A stretch of DNA of 64,000 nucleotides from Limnohabitans radicicola (GTDB taxonomy: Bacteria > Pseudomonadota > Gammaproteobacteria > Burkholderiales > Burkholderiaceae_C): contig NZ_JACYFT010000004.1 of NCBI RefSeq assembly GCF_014837235.1, positions 74,883 through 138,882 of the forward strand, read 5' to 3'. The notes beneath the pieces are model-generated. The model did no database searches and was not told the DNA's origin. It saw nothing but the letters and a program-made list of their open reading frames with translations. A program made the translations under genes and the position numbers. This document shows positions 41,401 through 51,687 of the stretch, one piece after another (position 1 is the stretch's first letter; each line of letters opens with the position of its first letter).

Positions 41401-41862
41401 TCAAGCCGTGCGTGCCACAGCCGTTCGGCGCGAATATACCGCGCATCGAAAACCGTGCCAGCGTGTGGGCATGTCCGCGCGGCGCACCCAGGCATGCCGC
41501 ACCCCAGCGCCGAAACCCGACTGACCTGTGGAGCGCAGTGACACGAGCATGAAGTGCCCGCCATCGAGCGTCAAAGACAAATGGACCGGGTCTGTGCCCA
41601 CAGCTGCGCTGGGGGCATGCCAGGCTTCGCCATCCCAGGTCAGTTCGCCCTCTTGCTGGAATTCGCGCGGCAACCACCAGGCTGTGGCCAGCACCGCCAC
41701 AAGCCAGACACACACCGCCCACGCCAACACGTATGCAGACGCGTCAGTCCATGCCAGCCAGAGTGCCAAAGCGCCCGAAACTGTGGCGGCCAGCGCCTGG
41801 GCCGAGCGTGGCCCCCAAACAAAACGCCCCACCGGGAAGACCACAGGTGGGGCGTTGTGCAT
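41401..41862 (-). CDS. Small membrane protein, remotely YgfX/CptA-like
   Basis: 153 residues from the ATG at 41862. Two hydrophobic segments at about residues 20-40 and 45-65 are followed by a soluble part with GELTWDGEAWHAP, LSLTLDGGHFMLVSLR and a Trp/Arg-rich end (WVRRADMPTRWHGFRCAVY). This order of a helical hairpin, a WDG.W strand and a W..FR tail resembles YgfX, but the match is by eye only. A fabF terminator overlaps its first 13 codons, so the start or the expression of this gene is uncertain. Confidence 0.55.
   Translation of the reverse strand: MHNAPPVVFPVGRFVWGPRSAQALAATVSGALALWLAWTDASAYVLAWAVCVWLVAVLATAWWLPREFQQEGELTWDGEAWHAPSAAVGTDPVHLSLTLDGGHFMLVSLRSTGQSGFGAGVRHAWVRRADMPTRWHGFRCAVYSRRTAVARTA
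41818..41856 (-). terminator. Intrinsic terminator downstream of fabF, inside the next ORF
   Basis: aacgccccacc (41823-41833) pairs perfectly with ggtggggcgtt (41846-41856), 11 bp, around a 12 nt loop. On the minus strand the stem runs into TTTTGTTT. It begins 30 bp after the fabF stop and lies within the first codons of the small membrane-protein gene. Confidence 0.8.
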
Positions 41863-41886
41863 GGCGGAAACCTGCCGTGAAACGCG

Positions 41887-43131
41887 TCAGATGCGTTTGA
41901 ACACCAGAGAGCCGTTGGTGCCGCCGAAACCGAAGTTGTTTTTCAGGGCCACATCGATTTTCAGATCGCGCGCCGTGTTGGCACAGTAGTCCAGATCGCA
42001 CTCGGGATCGGGGTTGACCAGGTTGATGGTCGGCGGCACCTTTTGGTGGTGCAGCGCCAGCACAGTGAACACGCTCTCGATGCCGCCCGCGCCACCCAAA
42101 AGGTGACCGGTCATGGACTTGGTGGAGCTGACCACGGTTTTGTAGGCGTGATCACCCAAAGCCGCTTTGATGGCATTGGTTTCGTTGATGTCACCCAGCG
42201 GCGTGGAGGTGCCATGTGCGTTGAGGTAATTGATCTGGTCGGCATTGACACCGGCATTGCGCATGGCGTTGAGCATGGCTCGGCGGGGGCCGTCCATGCT
42301 CGGCGCGGTCATGTGACCAGCATCTGCACTCATGCCGTAGCCACCGAGCTCGGCGTAGATTTTGGCGCCACGGGCTTTGGCGTGTTCGTACTCTTCGAGC
42401 ACCATGACGCCCGCGCCTTCGCCCAACACAAAACCGTCACGGTCTTTGTCCCAGGGGCGCGATGCCGCTGTGGGGTCGTCGTTGCGGGTCGACAAGGCGC
42501 GCATGGCGGCAAAACCACCCACACCCAGTGGCGACACTGTGCCTTCGGAGCCACCAGCAATCATCACATCCGCGTCGCCGTATTCGATCAGACGACCGGC
42601 TTCGCCAATGCTGTGCAAACCTGTGGTGCAAGCGGTCACCACGGCCAGGTTGGGGCCTTTGAAACCACTGCGCATCGACACATGGCCCGAGATCATGTTG
42701 ATGATCGAGGCCGGGACGAAAAATGGGGAAATGCGACGCGCGCCGCGCGCCGTGTACTCGATGTGGGTGTCCTCGATCAGCGGCAAGCCACCAATGCCCG
42801 AACCGATCACCACACCGATGCGGCAGGCCTCTTCTTCACTCAGTGCATCGCCTGTGGGCAGCCCGGAGTCCTGTATGGCCTGGGCGGCTGCGGCAATGCC
42901 GTAATGGATAAAGCGGTCCATCGTCCGCGCTTCTTTGGCGCTGATGTAGGACTCGAGATCGAAGTTTTTGACTTCACCCACGATCCGGCAGGACATGGCT
43001 GAAGCGTCAAAACGGGTGATCGGACCAATGCCGGACTGGCCAGCAAGCAGGTTGGACCATGCATCGGCGACCGTGTTGCCCACGGGGCTGATGCATCCCA
43101 AACCCGTGACAACAACGCGGCGCCGGGTCAT
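41887..43131 (-). CDS. fabF: 3-oxoacyl-[acyl-carrier-protein] synthase 2
   Basis: 414 residues; condenses malonyl-ACP with acyl-ACP in chain elongation. The catalytic Cys is in [13 protein letters not shown] near residue 165; the two His are in [11 protein letters not shown] near residue 305 and [10 protein letters not shown] near residue 342. The C-terminal [14 protein letters not shown] is typical. It starts 6 bp after acpP. Confidence 0.96.
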   Translation of the reverse strand: MTRRRVVVTGLGCISPVGNTVADAWSNLLAGQSGIGPITRFDASAMSCRIVGEVKNFDLESYISAKEARTMDRFIHYGIAAAAQAIQDSGLPTGDALSEEEACRIGVVIGSGIGGLPLIEDTHIEYTARGARRISPFFVPASIINMISGHVSMRSGFKGPNLAVVTACTTGLHSIGEAGRLIEYGDADVMIAGGSEGTVSPLGVGGFAAMRALSTRNDDPTAASRPWDKDRDGFVLGEGAGVMVLEEYEHAKARGAKIYAELGGYGMSADAGHMTAPSMDGPRRAMLNAMRNAGVNADQINYLNAHGTSTPLGDINETNAIKAALGDHAYKTVVSSTKSMTGHLLGGAGGIESVFTVLALHHQKVPPTINLVNPDPECDLDYCANTARDLKIDVALKNNFGFGGTNGSLVFKRI

Positions 43132-43137
43132 CGTCGA

Positions 43138-44176
<1,039 letters not shown>

Positions 44177-44180
<4 letters not shown>

Positions 44181-45127
44181 CCGAGAAGTCCTTTCACTTC
44201 GGCCAGTGTGGCGGGGTCGTACAGCGCCACGCCGTTCAATTCCGCATCAATCCGCTTGGTCATGCCCGCCAGCACTTTGCCGGGGCCGCATTCGACCAGA
44301 GTGGTGACGCCACGGGCCTTGATGGCCTGCACGCACTCCACCCAACGCACCGGGCCAAAAGCCTGGCGGTACAAAGCGTCACGGATGCGGTCGGCATCGG
44401 TTTCGATGGCCACGTCGATGTTGTTGAGCACCGGAATCTGCGGCGTACCCAGAGTCAATGTGCCCAGTTTTTCACGCAGCTTTTCGGCAGCGGGTTTCAT
44501 CAGGCTCGAATGGAAAGGTGCCGACACAGGCAAAAGCAGCGCACGCTTGGCACCCAGGCCTTTGAGTACTTCGCAGGCTTTGTCCACGGCGGCCTTGCTG
44601 CCCGCGATCACGGTCTGCGCCGCATCGTTGAAGTTCACCGCTTCCACCACTTCGGCGCTGTCGGCGGCAAAAGTGGCTTGCGCTTCCTTGCAGCCTGCGA
44701 TGACTTTGTCAGACGCCAGACCCAGAATGGCGGCCATGGCCCCCACACCCACGGGCACGGCTTCTTGCATGGCGGCGGCGCGCAAGCGCACCAGCGGCGC
44801 GGCTTGCGCCAGCGTCAACACACCCGAAGCCACCAGGGCGCTGTACTCGCCCAGCGAGTGCCCCGCCACCACGGACGGCTTGGCGCCGCCTTCGGCCAAC
44901 CAAGCGCGGTAGGCGGCCACGGCCGACACCAGCATCACGGGCTGGGTGTTGGTGGTCATGGCCAAGGCTTCCTTGGGGCCTTCGTGGATCAGTTTGGCGA
45001 CGTCTTCGCCCAGGGCGTCTGAGGCTTCTTTCAAAGTTTCAAGGACCACAGGGTGGTCGCCCCAAGCGTCCAGCATACCCACCGATTGGGAGCCTTGACC
45101 GGGGAAAACAAAAGCAAATGAGGTCAT
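44177..45127 (-). CDS. fabD: Malonyl-CoA-ACP transacylase
   Basis: 316 residues; loads malonate onto ACP. FVFPGQGSQSVGML is near the start, the nucleophile Ser is in VVAGHSLGEYSALVA near residue 92 and the catalytic His is in SAPFHSSLM near residue 205. The start is ATG 45127; an upstream TTG adds two residues. A 79 bp gap separates it from fabH. Confidence 0.95.
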
Positions 45128-45206
45128 GTGCAAATTCTGTATCTGGAAAGAATCCGGGAAAGGGTGCCGCGCATCGCTGACCCGGGCCTGTCAAATCGAT
45201 AGCGGA

Positions 45207-46184
45207 TCAATAACGCAAGAGCACGGAGCCCCAGGTGAAGCCGCCGCCGACACCTTCGAGCATCAGGGTTTGACCGCGTTGGATGCGCCCGTCGCGCACA
45301 GCCGTGTCCAGCGCCAGCGGGATCGAAGCGGCCGAGGTGTTGCCGTGCTGATCAACGGTCACCACCACCTTGTCGGCGCCCAATTTGAGCTTCTTGGCAG
45401 TGCTTTGCATGATGCGGATGTTGGCCTGGTGCGGGATGAGCCAGTCGATGTCGGCATCGGTCAAGTTGGCTTTGCCCAGGCTGGCTCGGGCGGTTTCTTC
45501 GAGCACGCCCACGGCCAGTTTGAACACGGCCTGGCCATCCATTTTGAGCACCGGATCACCCAGAATGCCGCCCCGGTTCACATGCCCTGGCACACACAAA
45601 ATATCTTTGTATTTGCCGTCGGCGTGCAGGTCGGTGGCCAGAATGCCGGGTTGCTCCGAAGCTTCGAGCACGACCGCACCTGCGCCGTCACCAAACAGCA
45701 CACAGGTCGTGCGGTCCTTGAAGTCGAGGATGCGGCTGAACACTTCCGAGCCGATCACCAAAGCGCGCTTGGCCGAGCCGGACTGGATCATCGAATCAGC
45801 GATCGTCAACGCATAAATGAAACCACTGCACACGGCCTGCACGTCAAACGCCGGGCAGCCCGCGGTGCCCAGCTTGTGCTGCACCATGGTCGCCACCGAA
45901 GGAAACACCATGTCGGGGGTGGACGTGGCCACAATGATCAGGTCGAGGTCGTCGGCTGAAATGCCGGCTGCCGACAGTGCTTGGCGGGCGGCTTCGGTCG
46001 CCAGATCGCTGCTGCCCTGCTGGTCGGCCGCAAAGTGGCGGGCGCGAATGCCTGTGCGCTCAACGATCCACTCGTCCGAAGTCTCGACGCCTTGCTGCGC
46101 GAGCTCGGCCGCCAGATCGGCATTGGTCAGGCGTTTTTCAGGCAGGTAACTGCCGGTGCCCAGAATGCGGGAATAAATGCTCAT
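45207..46184 (-). CDS. fabH: 3-oxoacyl-[acyl-carrier-protein] synthase 3
   Basis: 325 residues; starts fatty-acid synthesis by condensing acetyl-CoA with malonyl-ACP. The N-terminal [16 protein letters not shown], the catalytic Cys in [13 protein letters not shown] near residue 115, His in [12 protein letters not shown] near residue 250 and Asn in [11 protein letters not shown] near residue 280 are all present. Its start overlaps the plsX stop by ATGA. Confidence 0.96.
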   Translation of the reverse strand: MSIYSRILGTGSYLPEKRLTNADLAAELAQQGVETSDEWIVERTGIRARHFAADQQGSSDLATEAARQALSAAGISADDLDLIIVATSTPDMVFPSVATMVQHKLGTAGCPAFDVQAVCSGFIYALTIADSMIQSGSAKRALVIGSEVFSRILDFKDRTTCVLFGDGAGAVVLEASEQPGILATDLHADGKYKDILCVPGHVNRGGILGDPVLKMDGQAVFKLAVGVLEETARASLGKANLTDADIDWLIPHQANIRIMQSTAKKLKLGADKVVVTVDQHGNTSAASIPLALDTAVRDGRIQRGQTLMLEGVGGGFTWGSVLLRY

Positions 46185-47242
46185 ACAGAGGGGACCGCTT
46201 CTGCCCGCTCGGCCTGCGCGCCCATCAACAGAGGGGCTGCATGCGCGATGCGTTCACGAACGCGGTCCAGCAATTGGTTTCGGGCTGCATCATAAGCCCG
46301 GTTCAGGGCCGTCTCAAAAGCAATCTCGTCGGCCGAGCCGTGGCTCTTGAACACCAGACCCCGCAGACCCAGCAAGGCCGCACCGTTGTAACGGCGATGA
46401 TCCACGCGATCTTTAAAGGCAGATAAAACCGGATAAGCCAAGATGGCAGCAAGTTTCGTGAAAATATTGCGCGAAAACTCGTTTTTCAGGAAGCCGCCGA
46501 TCATGGTGGCCAGCCCTTCGCTGGCTTTCAGGGCCACATTGCCCACGAACCCATCGCAAACCACGATGTCCACCGTGCCCTTGAAAATGTCGTTGCCTTC
46601 CACGTTGCCATGGAAATTCAGATCACCCGAATTGGCTGCAGATCGCAGCAATTCACCAGATTTCTTGATGATTTCATTGCCTTTGATGGCTTCCTCACCG
46701 ATGTTGAGCAAGCCCACCGAGGGCTGATCCTTGTTTTGCAAGACCGACACCAGGGCCGAGCCCATGACGGCAAACTGGAGCAAATGTTCGGGCGTGCAGT
46801 CCACATTGGCCCCCAGGTCGAGCATGGTGGTGCCACCGCCCTTGAAGTTGGGCATCTGTCCTGCAATGGCCGGACGGTCGATGCCGTCCATGGTCTTGAG
46901 CACATAACGGGCAATGGCCATCAGAGCCCCAGTGTTGCCCGCAGACACCGCAGCAGCGGCATTGCCATCACGCACTTGTTCGATGGCCACGCGCATCGAA
47001 GAGTCTTTTTTCTTGCGCAAAGCGACTTCAAGCGGGTCGTCCATCTCGACCACTTCTGTGGTGGCCACCACCGCCACACGGGGGTCATCCAACCCGGCCA
47101 ACGCCTCGGCACGCCCCACCAGCAGCAAACGTGCATCGGGGTGAGTCGACAGAAAACGACGGCAAGCGGCCAGCGTCACGCGGGGACCATGGTCGCCGCC
47201 CATGCAATCGACAGCCACAGTGATCGGGTTGGGCGCAGTCAT
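46181..47242 (-). CDS. plsX: Phosphate acyltransferase PlsX
   Basis: 353 residues; converts acyl-ACP to acyl phosphate for phospholipid synthesis. [17 protein letters not shown] is near residue 12, [17 protein letters not shown] is near residue 100, and [14 protein letters not shown] is near residue 225. The start is the ATG at 47242. The preceding rpmF-plsX gap of 112 bp holds a terminator-like hairpin. Confidence 0.95.
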   Translation of the reverse strand: MTAPNPITVAVDCMGGDHGPRVTLAACRRFLSTHPDARLLLVGRAEALAGLDDPRVAVVATTEVVEMDDPLEVALRKKKDSSMRVAIEQVRDGNAAAAVSAGNTGALMAIARYVLKTMDGIDRPAIAGQMPNFKGGGTTMLDLGANVDCTPEHLLQFAVMGSALVSVLQNKDQPSVGLLNIGEEAIKGNEIIKKSGELLRSAANSGDLNFHGNVEGNDIFKGTVDIVVCDGFVGNVALKASEGLATMIGGFLKNEFSRNIFTKLAAILAYPVLSAFKDRVDHRRYNGAALLGLRGLVFKSHGSADEIAFETALNRAYDAARNQLLDRVRERIAHAAPLLMGAQAERAEAVPSV

Positions 47243-47292
47243 GGCATCCTTGAATTCAAAACCGGACAAGACAAATCAAAAGCCCCAAATAC

Positions 47293-47327
47293 AAAAGCCC
47301 GATGCTACTCAAAAAGTAGCGCCGGGC
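47293..47327 (-). terminator. Weak terminator or attenuator hairpin between rpmF and plsX
   Basis: gctact (47304-47309) pairs with agtagc (47315-47320); after a 2 nt internal loop, gcccg (47297-47301) pairs with cgggc (47323-47327). Four T residues follow on the minus strand (47293-47296). It would trim rpmF transcription before plsX. Confidence 0.5.
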
Positions 47328-47354
47328 CTCTGCAGGCTTGAGGGCTGACGCCGA

Positions 47355-47537
47355 TCAGGCTTCGGATTTGTTTTTCAGCACTTGGCGGCCACGGTAGAAA
47401 CCGTTGGGGCTGATGTGGTGACGCAGGTGGGTTTCACCAGTGGTGGGTTCCACAGCGATGCCCGGCACATTCAGGGCATTGTGCGAGCGGTGCATACCGC
47501 GCTTGGAAGGCGACTTTTTGTTTTGCTGAACAGCCAT
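47355..47537 (-). CDS. rpmF: 50S ribosomal protein L32
   Basis: 60 residues. [19 protein letters not shown] is the characteristic basic N-terminus and CxxC zinc residues are absent, as in many proteobacterial L32 forms. The context yceD-rpmF-plsX is conserved across proteobacteria. A -10-like TATAAT is on the minus strand at 47631-47636, about 90 bp upstream, with a poor -35. Confidence 0.96.
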   Translation of the reverse strand: MAVQQNKKSPSKRGMHRSHNALNVPGIAVEPTTGETHLRHHISPNGFYRGRQVLKNKSEA

Positions 47538-47679
47538 GATGGCTCCTTGGAAGCATGGAGGCCGCGCAAACGAAGACGCAGCTTCTGGTTAATGACAGAG
47601 TATTGCCCGGACATCCGAGCCAAGCCAGCAATTATAGCCTAAGCCAGCCGCTTTGGCCAGGACGGCACCCGGCAAAAAA

Positions 47680-48225
47680 TCAGGCCCGGCCTGTTTTCAG
47701 TCCCGCAAGCACGCCAAACGGGTTGGGTCGCTCGGCTGCTTGCTCAAATTCAGGGTCCATGGCCGACGCAGGCAACACTTCGGGGCAGGCCTGGTGCAAA
47801 GGCACCAAGGGCAGCGACATGATCAATTCGTCCTCCACCAGCGCCAGCGCGTCAAAGTCGCGGCTGATCACCAACAGGTCCTCTTCGGCCTCGTCGTCCA
47901 GGGCCGCGGCCGTGGCCTCATCGGCCACAAAACGGAAAGAGCGCTGGGCCAGCACGGGGCTCAACACCGGTTGCAGGCAGCGCTGGCACTGCATCGGCAA
48001 ATCCACTGCGGCGTCCAGGTCGAGCCAGACCTCGTCGGGCCCGGCCGAGACCGGTTCGGTGCGGCCCTGCAGGCGCCAGCGCACAGCACTGGCCGTTTCG
48101 CCGCCCGCCACCTGCTCCAGGCTCAGACGCGGCCATTGGTCCAACGGCAAGTCGCCCTGCAGTTCGCCTTCGGCTTGGGCGAAGGCTTTGACGTCCAGAT
48201 GTGAGGGGGCGAATTTTTTCTCCAT
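47680..48225 (-). CDS. yceD: YceD (DUF177) family protein
   Basis: 181 residues. YceD affects 23S rRNA accumulation in E. coli and plants. The conserved CQRCLQPV with CxxC is near residue 80, followed by an acidic segment and DELIMSLPLVPLHQ near residue 130. The start is the ATG at 48225 (MEKKFAPSHLDVKAF). A gap of 142 bp separates it from rpmF, in which the rpmF promoter may lie. Confidence 0.88.
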   Translation of the reverse strand: MEKKFAPSHLDVKAFAQAEGELQGDLPLDQWPRLSLEQVAGGETASAVRWRLQGRTEPVSAGPDEVWLDLDAAVDLPMQCQRCLQPVLSPVLAQRSFRFVADEATAAALDDEAEEDLLVISRDFDALALVEDELIMSLPLVPLHQACPEVLPASAMDPEFEQAAERPNPFGVLAGLKTGRA

Positions 48226-48250
48226 GCGGAGAGTGTAAGAGAATCGCCCC

Positions 48251-48856
48251 ATGAGCCAGAACACCCCTCCAACCGTCCAGCGCACCGTGGTGCTGGGCTC
48301 CACCTCCCGCTACCGGCGCGAATTGCTCTCGCGCCTGAACCTGCCCTTCGAAGTCGCCGCCCCGGACGTCGATGAGACCCCACAGGCCGGCGAATCCCCC
48401 CGCGATCTGGCCCTGCGCCTGGCGCTGGCCAAGGCGCGCGCAGTGGCTGAGCGCTTTCCGCAAGCGGTGGTGATCGGCTCCGACCAGGTCGCCGACCTCG
48501 CAGGCCAACCCCTGGGCAAACCGGGCGAACACGCCCGGGCCGTAGAACAGCTGCGCCAGATGCGTGGCCAAACCGTGGTGTTCCAGACGGCGCTGGCCGT
48601 GGTCTGCCTGGCCACAGGCTTTGAGCAGGTCGACCTCGCCCCTGTCAAGGTGCTGTTCCGCCCGCTGAGCGACGACGAGATTGAAAATTACCTGCAGGCC
48701 GAAAAACCCTATGACTGCGCAGGCAGTGCCAAGAGCGAAGGCCTGGGCATCGCCCTGCTCGAAGCCATCGAGAACGACGACCCGACGGCACTGGTGGGCC
48801 TGCCCCTGATCCGCACCGCCCGCATGCTGCGCGCCGCTGGAGTGCAACTGCTGTGA
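48251..48856 (+). CDS. Maf/YceF-type nucleotide pyrophosphatase
   Basis: 201 residues of the Maf family, YceF branch, which hydrolyses modified nucleotides such as 7-methyl-GTP. VVLGSTSRYRRELLSRL is near residue 13, the catalytic Asp is in AVVIGSDQVADL near residue 77, and the adjacent AKSEG and GLPL motifs are near residues 158 and 181. It is divergent from yceD (25 bp) and overlaps the next gene by 4 nt (GTGA). Confidence 0.88.
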   Translation: MSQNTPPTVQRTVVLGSTSRYRRELLSRLNLPFEVAAPDVDETPQAGESPRDLALRLALAKARAVAERFPQAVVIGSDQVADLAGQPLGKPGEHARAVEQLRQMRGQTVVFQTALAVVCLATGFEQVDLAPVKVLFRPLSDDEIENYLQAEKPYDCAGSAKSEGLGIALLEAIENDDPTALVGLPLIRTARMLRAAGVQLL

Positions 48857-49629
48857 ACACCCCCACCCGCCCCCCGCATGGCCGCCTCTTTCTGGTGCCC
48901 ACACCACTGGACTTTGGCTGCGCCGAACAAGCCCCCATCCAGGACGCGCTGCCAGAGGCCACGCTGCGCTGCGCCAGTGGTCTGCAGCACTGGATCACCG
49001 AAAACGCCAAGTCGACCCGGGCCTTCCTCAAGCGCGTGGGCGAAGTCCACGCTCTGAGTGCCCCGATCCAGGCACAACACATCACCGAGCTGCCCCGCGA
49101 GGTTCACAAAAAAGGCGACCACCAAGGCGGGTTTGACGCGCACCCCCTGATGGCTGCGGCCCTGCAAGGCCATGACATAGGTCTGGTGAGCGAAGCGGGC
49201 ATGCCCACCGTGGCCGATCCAGGCAGTTCGGTGGTGCGCGCAGCGCACGACCTGGGCATCGAGGTGGTGCCGCTGGTGGGGCCTGTGTCACTGCTGCTGG
49301 CCTTGGCGGCCAGTGGTCTGAACGGGCAGAACTTTGCCTTTGTGGGCTACCTGCCGCAAGACGCGGCCGATCGCGCGGTCCGCCTGAAACAACTGGAGAG
49401 CCTGGCGCAAAAAACCGGCCAAACCCAGTTGTGGATCGAGACCCCTTACCGCAACGCCGCCATGCTGAGCAGCCTATTGCAGGCCTTGCAGCCAGGCACG
49501 CGCCTGTCGGTGGCCAGCGGCCTGACCCTGCCCAGCGCCCGGGTGCAAAGCCACACGGTGGCGGCCTGGAAAAAAGGGATCACCGGGCCCAATGGCCAAA
49601 CCCCAGCGGTGTACGCCATCGGCCCCTGA
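48853..49629 (+). CDS. SAM-dependent methyltransferase of the RsmI/tetrapyrrole methylase type
   Basis: 258 residues, starting with GTG inside the maf stop (GTGA). GRLFLVPTPLDFG opens the protein, the substrate-site motif SEAGMPTVADPGSSVVRAA is near residue 118, and the SAM-binding GPVSLLLALAASGLNG follows. It resembles RsmI, which methylates 16S rRNA C1402, but the divergent N-terminus and lack of the C-terminal RsmI domain suggest a separate paralogue of unknown substrate. Confidence 0.8.
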   Translation: MNTPTRPPHGRLFLVPTPLDFGCAEQAPIQDALPEATLRCASGLQHWITENAKSTRAFLKRVGEVHALSAPIQAQHITELPREVHKKGDHQGGFDAHPLMAAALQGHDIGLVSEAGMPTVADPGSSVVRAAHDLGIEVVPLVGPVSLLLALAASGLNGQNFAFVGYLPQDAADRAVRLKQLESLAQKTGQTQLWIETPYRNAAMLSSLLQALQPGTRLSVASGLTLPSARVQSHTVAAWKKGITGPNGQTPAVYAIGP

Positions 49630-49645
49630 GGCCGAGCACAGAGAT

Positions 49646-50635
49646 TCAGCGCAAACCAGGCACGCGGCGCATGGCCTGCACAGCGCCTTCGCCCAGCGCC
49701 GCGCCAAAACGCTTGGCCAGGCGCTCGGCCACGTTTTCGTGGCGGCTGTAGTCGATCACGTCTTCGGCCTTGACGACATCCCGAGCCACACTGTCGAGGC
49801 TGCCCAGACCATCGGCCAGTCCCATGTCCACGGCCTGCTGGCCAGTCCAAAACAGGCCAGAGAACATGTCGGGCGTTTCCTTGAGGCGCTCACCCCGGCC
49901 TTGCTTGACCACCGCAATGAACTGCTGGTGGATCTGGTTGAGCATGGCCTGCGCGTGCTTGCGCTGCGCCTCGGTCTGCGGGCTGAACGGGTCCATGAAA
50001 CCCTTGTTCTCTCCGGCGGTCATCAGGCGGCGCTCCACGCCCAGCTTGTCCATCAGACCCGTAAAACCAAAACCGTCCATCAGCACGCCAATGCTGCCCA
50101 CGATGCTGGCCTTGTCGACATAAATGCTGTCGGCCGCAGCAGCAATGTAATACGCCGCAGAGGCGCAGGACTCTTCCACCACCGCATACACGGGCTTGTT
50201 GTGCAGCTTTTTGAGGCGGTGGATTTCATCGTTGATCATGCCCGCCTGCACGGGGCTGCCACCGGGCGAGTTGATCAACAGAACCAGGCCTTTGGAGCCG
50301 GAATCTTCCAGCGCAGAGCGCATGGCGGCCATCACGTTTTCAGCGCTGGCCTCGCCCTCTGAGCCAATTTCGCCCTTGATCGCCACCATCGCCGTGTGTG
50401 GCTGGCTAGGGTCGCTGCTGGGGGCATTGCGGCTGAACAGCAGGCCCGCGACCACCACCAGGAACACCAGCCACGCCAGACGAAAGCCATTTTTCCAGCG
50501 GCGTGCGGCCTGCTGCTCGGCCAGGTTGGCCATGGCCAGCCGCTCCAGGGTCTGCCGCTCCCAATGGGGATCAGAAGTGGCTGTTGACGCGTGGGCTGTC
50601 GTCTGCTGGGCCTCTGGGGCCTGTGTGTCTTGCAT
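49646..50635 (-). CDS. sppA: Signal peptide peptidase SppA, S49 family
   Basis: 329 residues, the short type. A transmembrane anchor is at about residues 48-68 (LAWLVFLVVVAGLLF). The catalytic Ser is in EESCASAAYYIAAAAD near residue 155 and the catalytic Lys is in YVDKASIVGSIGVLMDGFGF near residue 175. It digests leftover signal peptides in the membrane. The Rieske gene upstream ends 2 bp before this start. Confidence 0.9.
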   Translation of the reverse strand: MQDTQAPEAQQTTAHASTATSDPHWERQTLERLAMANLAEQQAARRWKNGFRLAWLVFLVVVAGLLFSRNAPSSDPSQPHTAMVAIKGEIGSEGEASAENVMAAMRSALEDSGSKGLVLLINSPGGSPVQAGMINDEIHRLKKLHNKPVYAVVEESCASAAYYIAAAADSIYVDKASIVGSIGVLMDGFGFTGLMDKLGVERRLMTAGENKGFMDPFSPQTEAQRKHAQAMLNQIHQQFIAVVKQGRGERLKETPDMFSGLFWTGQQAVDMGLADGLGSLDSVARDVVKAEDVIDYSRHENVAERLAKRFGAALGEGAVQAMRRVPGLR

Positions 50636-50637
50636 GC

Positions 50638-51003
50638 TCAGAATTCAAAAGGTTTGAGGTTGTAGGCAGTATGCCAGTGCACCACGCCCCCGTGCTCGCT
50701 CAGGTCAATCTTGATCAAGCCGCCACGGCAGGGTCCGCCCGAGCAGGCCCCGGTGTCCGGGCGGTAAGTGGCACCATGGGTCGCACACATCAACCACTGC
50801 CCTGTGGCATCGAAAAAACGGTCCGGCTGGTAATCCATCTCCATCGCCACATGGGTGCAGCGGTTGAGGTAGGCATGGACCTGTCCTTCAAAGCGGATGG
50901 CGAATGCCCGGCAGGTCTGCCCGGCATACACCACATCGAAAGGCACCGCCAGACCGGAATCCACCAGGTCAGCGCTGTTGCACAAAGGAATCATGGCATC
51001 CAT
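50638..51003 (-). CDS. Rieske [2Fe-2S] ferredoxin-like protein
   Basis: 121 residues. The Rieske ligands are visible as CTHVAME near residue 50 and CATHGATY near residue 73, fitting CxH...CxxH. No partner oxygenase domain is present, so it is probably a stand-alone electron carrier. Its place between a HAD phosphatase and sppA is common in Burkholderiales; the function is unknown. Confidence 0.87.
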   Translation of the reverse strand: MDAMIPLCNSADLVDSGLAVPFDVVYAGQTCRAFAIRFEGQVHAYLNRCTHVAMEMDYQPDRFFDATGQWLMCATHGATYRPDTGACSGGPCRGGLIKIDLSEHGGVVHWHTAYNLKPFEF

Positions 51004-51018
51004 GAGGCTCTCCCGGGA

Positions 51019-51687
51019 TCAGGCGTGGGTCAGCAACCAGTCGCGCAATTCGGCCACCGAATGCGCCACATGGCGCGGTTGAAGGGCGTGAAAGGCATCG
51101 GGCTCGTGGGCACCGTAACTGACGCCGACGCTGGCGCAACCTGCGTTCAGCGCCATCTGCAGGTCGTGCGTGGTGTCACCGATCATCAAGGTGCGCTCGG
51201 GCTCCACACCAAACTCGCGCATCAGCTCGTGCAGCATGCGCGGATGGGGCTTGCCCGCCGTCTCGTCGGCCGTGCGTGACCCATCGAACACATCGCGCAG
51301 CTCCACCGCCTGCAAGGCTTCGTTGAGCCCGGCGCGGCTCTTGCCTGTGGCCACCGTCAGCCAATGGTGGCGCGCCTTCAGATCCGCCAGCAGGGGCAGC
51401 ACGCCCTCAAACAGGCTGATGTCGTGCTGGTGCGTCAGGTAGTGGTGGCGGTAGCGCTCACCCAGCAACGGGTACTTGTCTTTGGGCACATCGGGCGCGG
51501 CATGCGCCAACGCAGGCATCAAGGCCATGCCGATCACGTACGAGGCGGCTTCGCGGGTGGGCATGGCTCCGCCGACATCGACCACCGCGCGCTGGATGCA
51601 GGTGGTGGTGATGGCCGTCGAATCAAACAAGGTGCCGTCCCAATCGAAAGCGATCAGGTCAAACTGGCGGGGGCGAAAGTCAGTCAT
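51019..51687 (-). CDS. HAD-family hydrolase, phosphoglycolate phosphatase-like
   Basis: 222 residues. HAD motif I is FDWDGTLFDST at residues 11-21, motif II is TVATGKSRAGL, and motif IV is MIGDTTHDLQMALNAG near residue 172. The helical cap is typical of the Gph-like subfamily IA. The substrate may be phosphoglycolate or another small phosphate ester. The start is the ATG at 51687, which overlaps the rluC stop by 8 bp. Confidence 0.85.
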   Translation of the reverse strand: MTDFRPRQFDLIAFDWDGTLFDSTAITTTCIQRAVVDVGGAMPTREAASYVIGMALMPALAHAAPDVPKDKYPLLGERYRHHYLTHQHDISLFEGVLPLLADLKARHHWLTVATGKSRAGLNEALQAVELRDVFDGSRTADETAGKPHPRMLHELMREFGVEPERTLMIGDTTHDLQMALNAGCASVGVSYGAHEPDAFHALQPRHVAHSVAELRDWLLTHA

